In this document: positions 48,359 through 50,875 of the stretch, piece by piece
Position numbering within the stretch: the stretch's first letter is position 1
How the letters are laid out: each line of letters starts with the position of its first letter
Origin: Gammaproteobacteria bacterium
GTDB taxonomy: Bacteria > Pseudomonadota > Gammaproteobacteria > Ga0077554 > Ga007554
Reading direction: 5' to 3'
Assembly (NCBI GenBank): GCA_040183005.1
Contig: JAMPIW010000009.1
Span: forward strand, 1 to 50,875
Length of the DNA: 50,875 nt
Position numbers and translations under genes: made by a program
The notes under the pieces: generated by a model
What the model was told of the DNA's origin: nothing
What the model saw: only the letters and a program-made list of their open reading frames with translations
Databases searched by the model: none

Positions 48359-49399
48359 CCGAGATTTTCCATTAGAGATTCATCAAGGCGGATAAACCGG
48401 CGTAAACTGGGCAAGCAGATCGAAGGTTTTCGAAGCATCCCACAAGCCCTGCGTCCACGCTCGCTGTTGCATCGCCATGGCCAGATTCAAGATGGGTTTT
48501 CGACTTTCTGTGGTAATGTAGGCCGCCTTGGCAAACAGTTTGTAACGCAGCGTTTGCAATGTGTGTTGCACCGAGTTCGAAGAATGTTTTACTGCGCTGG
48601 TTTTGAGCAGAACCTGACACAATAAACTCATCAGGTTATAGGCCAGCATGACGGTGTTAAGTGCCGCTTCAGTTGCCCAAAAATCCCTCATAGGGTGTTG
48701 GCCAAAAATGCTTGTACGTTATTGGCAGAACTGCTGTTGCCAGGACGCAGCCAGCAATTGGCAATCATGCGCGTGTCAGCGACAAAGGCCATCAATGGAT
48801 GATGGCAGCACGTCCGCGCTTGGTTGGGTTGTAGCCGCGTGCCGCGCCTTCTTGCGCGCCATAACGGGTCATCACGGTGGAATCTAAATCGAGGGTGATG
48901 CCATTGATGGACAATTGAGAAAACATCCAGTTGTACAGAGCGTCCATCACAGACTCATTGGCGCTTTGGCCAAATTTATTGAATAGCCGCATGACGGCTT
49001 TAAAGTTAGCCATACGTTTGAAGCCGAATAATCGTTTCAAAACGGGATCATGCCGGGTGACTTCACCATGCTCAAAACCATTGGCACCGCACCATACCGA
49101 GAGCATGAATTGGGTGATGAGTTGTTCTGGACGATATCCCCGATTGCTGCCGGGCTGCGGCAAACCAGAAGCAGTAAGGGCGAAATCAAATCCCAGGTGA
49201 TCGAGCATACGCTTCATCAACTCCATCCCGCCCCAGGCAGTGATTTCTTTGTCGGTAAAACACAGGTCAAATTCCATAAATCCTCCGCACTGAAATCGCG
49301 ACGGCTTATTTTAGATGAAGAATGCCATAATATTAATTAGAATCAATTAGTTAGCCAAATATCTTCCATTAGAAAAGTGGCTCTAATGGAAAATCTCGG
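48359..49399 (-). mobile_element. IS1380-family element, internally deleted
   Basis: Ends are inverted repeats ccgagattttccattagag (48359-48377) and ctctaatggaaaatctcgg (49381-49399). ataaa flanks both sides (48354-48358 and 49400-49404), a target duplication. At 1.04 kb it is shorter than the ~1.6-1.7 kb usual for the family; the middle of the transposase is missing. It can move only with an active copy elsewhere. Confidence 0.85.
48383..49277 (-). pseudogene. IS1380-family transposase, N- and C-terminal parts only
   Basis: The N-terminal 161-codon piece (48792-49277) begins MEFDLCFTDKEITAWGGMEL and carries the first catalytic Asp region ITLDLDSTVMTRYGAQEGAA. It stops at a deletion of the central catalytic domain. 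The C-terminal piece (48383-48691) has the typical family end AYNLMSLLCQVLLKTSAV and YKLFAKAAYITTESRKPIL. About 600 bp of coding sequence are lost between them. Confidence 0.85.
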
Positions 49400-49404
49400 A
49401 TAAA

Positions 49405-49862
49405 GTGACGCAGCAGGACTGGCAGTCTTGTCGGGCTTAGGTCGAATCTGCTGCAAAAGGAATTGAATGAGTGGGCGGGCGGGCGGAGGGAGCGATTTAC
49501 GATCCAAAGAAAGGAAAAACGTATAGCTGTAAAGCTACGCTTGCCGGTTCAGATCGCCTTGAGCTGTGAGACTGCACGGGATATCATTGTTTGGGCGTAC
49601 AAGCACGTGGACGCGATAAATGATGGTGGCGATGCCCCCCTGACATAAACTTTGCGGTCGCCGCGCAGCGCAAGGCACCATATTTTTCCCCGAGGCGCCG
49701 TACGCCCCCCTAACCAGCCAAAGAGCGAATGATTGTAGTGATCTGCTACGCTGTTCGCATCTGATCATTTATGCCTGCTATAATATAAAGAGTTATTTTC
49801 TATCCATTTTGTGCATGGGCATGGCTGCGGTGACCTGCAGGCTGTGCGACAAGGTGCTCTAA
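49405..49862 (+). other. Intergenic region before mlaF
   Basis: A 60-codon frame at 49463-49648 has no family resemblance and no ribosome site; I do not call it. An extended -10 (TGcTATAAT, TATAAT at 49779-49784) lies ~80 bp before mlaF and is its likely promoter. Confidence 0.5.
49779..49784 (+). promoter_or_regulatory. Extended -10 upstream of mlaF
   Basis: TATAAT preceded by TGc at 49776-49778; no good -35, as is usual for extended -10 promoters. Confidence 0.5.
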
Positions 49863-50678
49863 GTGTCAAAAAACAACAATGATGAGCCTATCGTAAAAAT
49901 CCGTGGCTTGCGTTTCGCGCACGGCGCTCGCGTGATTTTTGACGGTGTGGACATCGACATCCCGCGCGGCAAGATTACCGCCATCATGGGGCCCAGCGGC
50001 ACCGGCAAGACCACGCTGCTGAAGTTGATCGGCGGTCAGTTGCAGCCCACCGCAGGCAGCGTCATGGTGGACGGCGAGGATGTCAACAAAGTGTCCCGTG
50101 ATGCGCTGTTTCGCTTGCGCAAGCGCATGAGCCTGTTGTTCCAGACCGGCGCGCTGTTTACCGACCTCACCGTATTTGAAAACGTGGCTTTTCCGCTGCG
50201 CGAACACACCCGCTTGCCCGAATCGATACTGCGCGACCTGGTACTGATGAAGCTGCAGGCAGTAGGGCTGCGCGGCGCGCGGGATCTGCTGCCTGCCGAA
50301 TTGTCGGGCGGCATGGCGCGGCGCGTGGCGCTGGCCAGGGCAATTGCGCTGGATCCGATGATGATCATGTACGATGAGCCTTTCACCGGCCAGGATCCGA
50401 TCACCGTGGGCGTGATCATGCAGCTTATCCGTATGCTCAACGACACTTTGGGATTGACCAGCATCATTGTCTCTCACGATGTTCATGAGTTGACGATGAT
50501 CTGTGACCATATGTATATGATTTCGGGCGGCAAGATCATGGGGCACGGGACGCCCGATGAAATGGCCCGTTCGGAATCAGGCTGGGTGCGGCAGTTTATG
50601 GCCGGATTGCCGGATGGCCCGGTGCCGTTCCATTATCCGGCGCCGGATTACGCCGACGATCTGCTGGCTGGGGCATAA
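49863..50678 (+). CDS. mlaF: Phospholipid ABC transporter ATP-binding protein MlaF
   Basis: ATPase of the MlaFEDB complex, which moves phospholipids between inner membrane and periplasmic MlaC to keep outer-membrane asymmetry. 271 residues. Walker A GPSGTGKTTLL, Q-loop LLFQTGALF, signature LSGGMARRVALARAI, Walker B PMMIMYDEPFTGQDP and the H-loop SIIVSHDVHEL are complete. The DEPFTGQDP variant is characteristic of MlaF. GTG start at 49863. mlaE follows 38-40 bp downstream. Confidence 0.95.
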   Translation: MSKNNNDEPIVKIRGLRFAHGARVIFDGVDIDIPRGKITAIMGPSGTGKTTLLKLIGGQLQPTAGSVMVDGEDVNKVSRDALFRLRKRMSLLFQTGALFTDLTVFENVAFPLREHTRLPESILRDLVLMKLQAVGLRGARDLLPAELSGGMARRVALARAIALDPMMIMYDEPFTGQDPITVGVIMQLIRMLNDTLGLTSIIVSHDVHELTMICDHMYMISGGKIMGHGTPDEMARSESGWVRQFMAGLPDGPVPFHYPAPDYADDLLAGA

Positions 50679-50716
50679 CCAATGAAAAGACATTTCACAT
50701 CCGAGGTATGCGCTGC

Positions 50717-50875
50717 ATGATGGACTGGTTGCAGCGGCTGGGAAGCACCAGCCTGAGCGTTTTTGAACGGTTGGGGCGCGGCAATCTGTTCCTGTTGCGC
50801 GTGCTGGCAGCCTTGCCAAGCCTGGTGGCGCGGCCAGGACTTGTGATTGCGCAACTCTATTCGGTGGGTGTGCTG
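50717..50875 (+). CDS. mlaE: Phospholipid ABC transporter permease MlaE, N-terminal part
   Basis: Only the first ~53 codons are present; the frame runs off the window. MMDWLQRLGSTSLSVFERLG followed by LFLLRVLAALPSL matches the amphipathic N-terminal helix and first membrane segment of MlaE. Start among in-frame ATGs at 50708, 50717 and 50720 is uncertain. Follows mlaF in the standard mla order. Confidence 0.85.
   Translation, partial: MMDWLQRLGSTSLSVFERLGRGNLFLLRVLAALPSLVARPGLVIAQLYSVGVL

Noticed and set aside
49463-49648. 60-codon plus-strand frame before mlaF
   Set aside because: No ribosome site, no family resemblance and atypical composition; likely non-coding.

Overview
The window is dominated by a large sedentary chromosomal integron in what looks like a gammaproteobacterium. 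The housekeeping genes on the right (recG, ubiC, ubiA, kdsD, slt, slyD, mlaF, mlaE and a DUF3135 gene) are typical of that class. The species cannot be named from sequence alone. No rRNA, tRNA or CRISPR array was seen.

Layout. (1) 1-7.8 kb: the distal, decayed part of the cassette array, loaded with insertion sequences (IS110-family copy 1, an IS3-family element, an ISL3-family element with two frameshifts, an IS66-family element). They sit in or between a BrnT/BrnA pair, a DUF4062-like C-terminal gene, an ankyrin-repeat gene cut at both ends and a membrane-protein gene. (2) 7.8-37.97 kb: forty consecutive cassettes, all read on the minus strand, each ending at its left in an attC site. I number them C1 (next to attI, 37 kb) to C40 (7.8 kb). 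With one more attC at 1.5 kb I count 41 attC sites: 22 of a nearly uniform ~120-bp type and 19 shorter ones of 49-87 bp. There are also relics of deleted sites. A second IS110-family copy has inserted exactly into the attC core of C35. (3) 37.96-38.14 kb: attI and candidate cassette promoters. (4) 38.15-39.13 kb: the integron integrase intI on the plus strand, divergent from the array. (5) 39.15-50.9 kb: conserved chromosome: recG, hicBA, ubiC-ubiA, kdsD, a HIT protein, slt, slyD, a DUF3135 gene, a deleted IS1380-family remnant, and mlaF-mlaE running off the end.

How it works together. IntI recombines attC sites with attI, so new cassettes enter next to attI, where outward promoters would drive them. 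C1 encodes a TIR-like nucleotide-binding protein. Other cassettes encode an Mrr-type nuclease, several PD-(D/E)xK-like proteins, two HEPN-like proteins, a trypsin-like protease, an AP2-domain protein, a SEC-C protein and self-promoted toxin-antitoxin pairs. The content looks like a reservoir of conflict and defence genes plus many proteins of unknown function. About a dozen cassettes have no convincing gene. Two of these are present twice with edges exactly at the integrase crossover point, and one family forms a tandem triplet.
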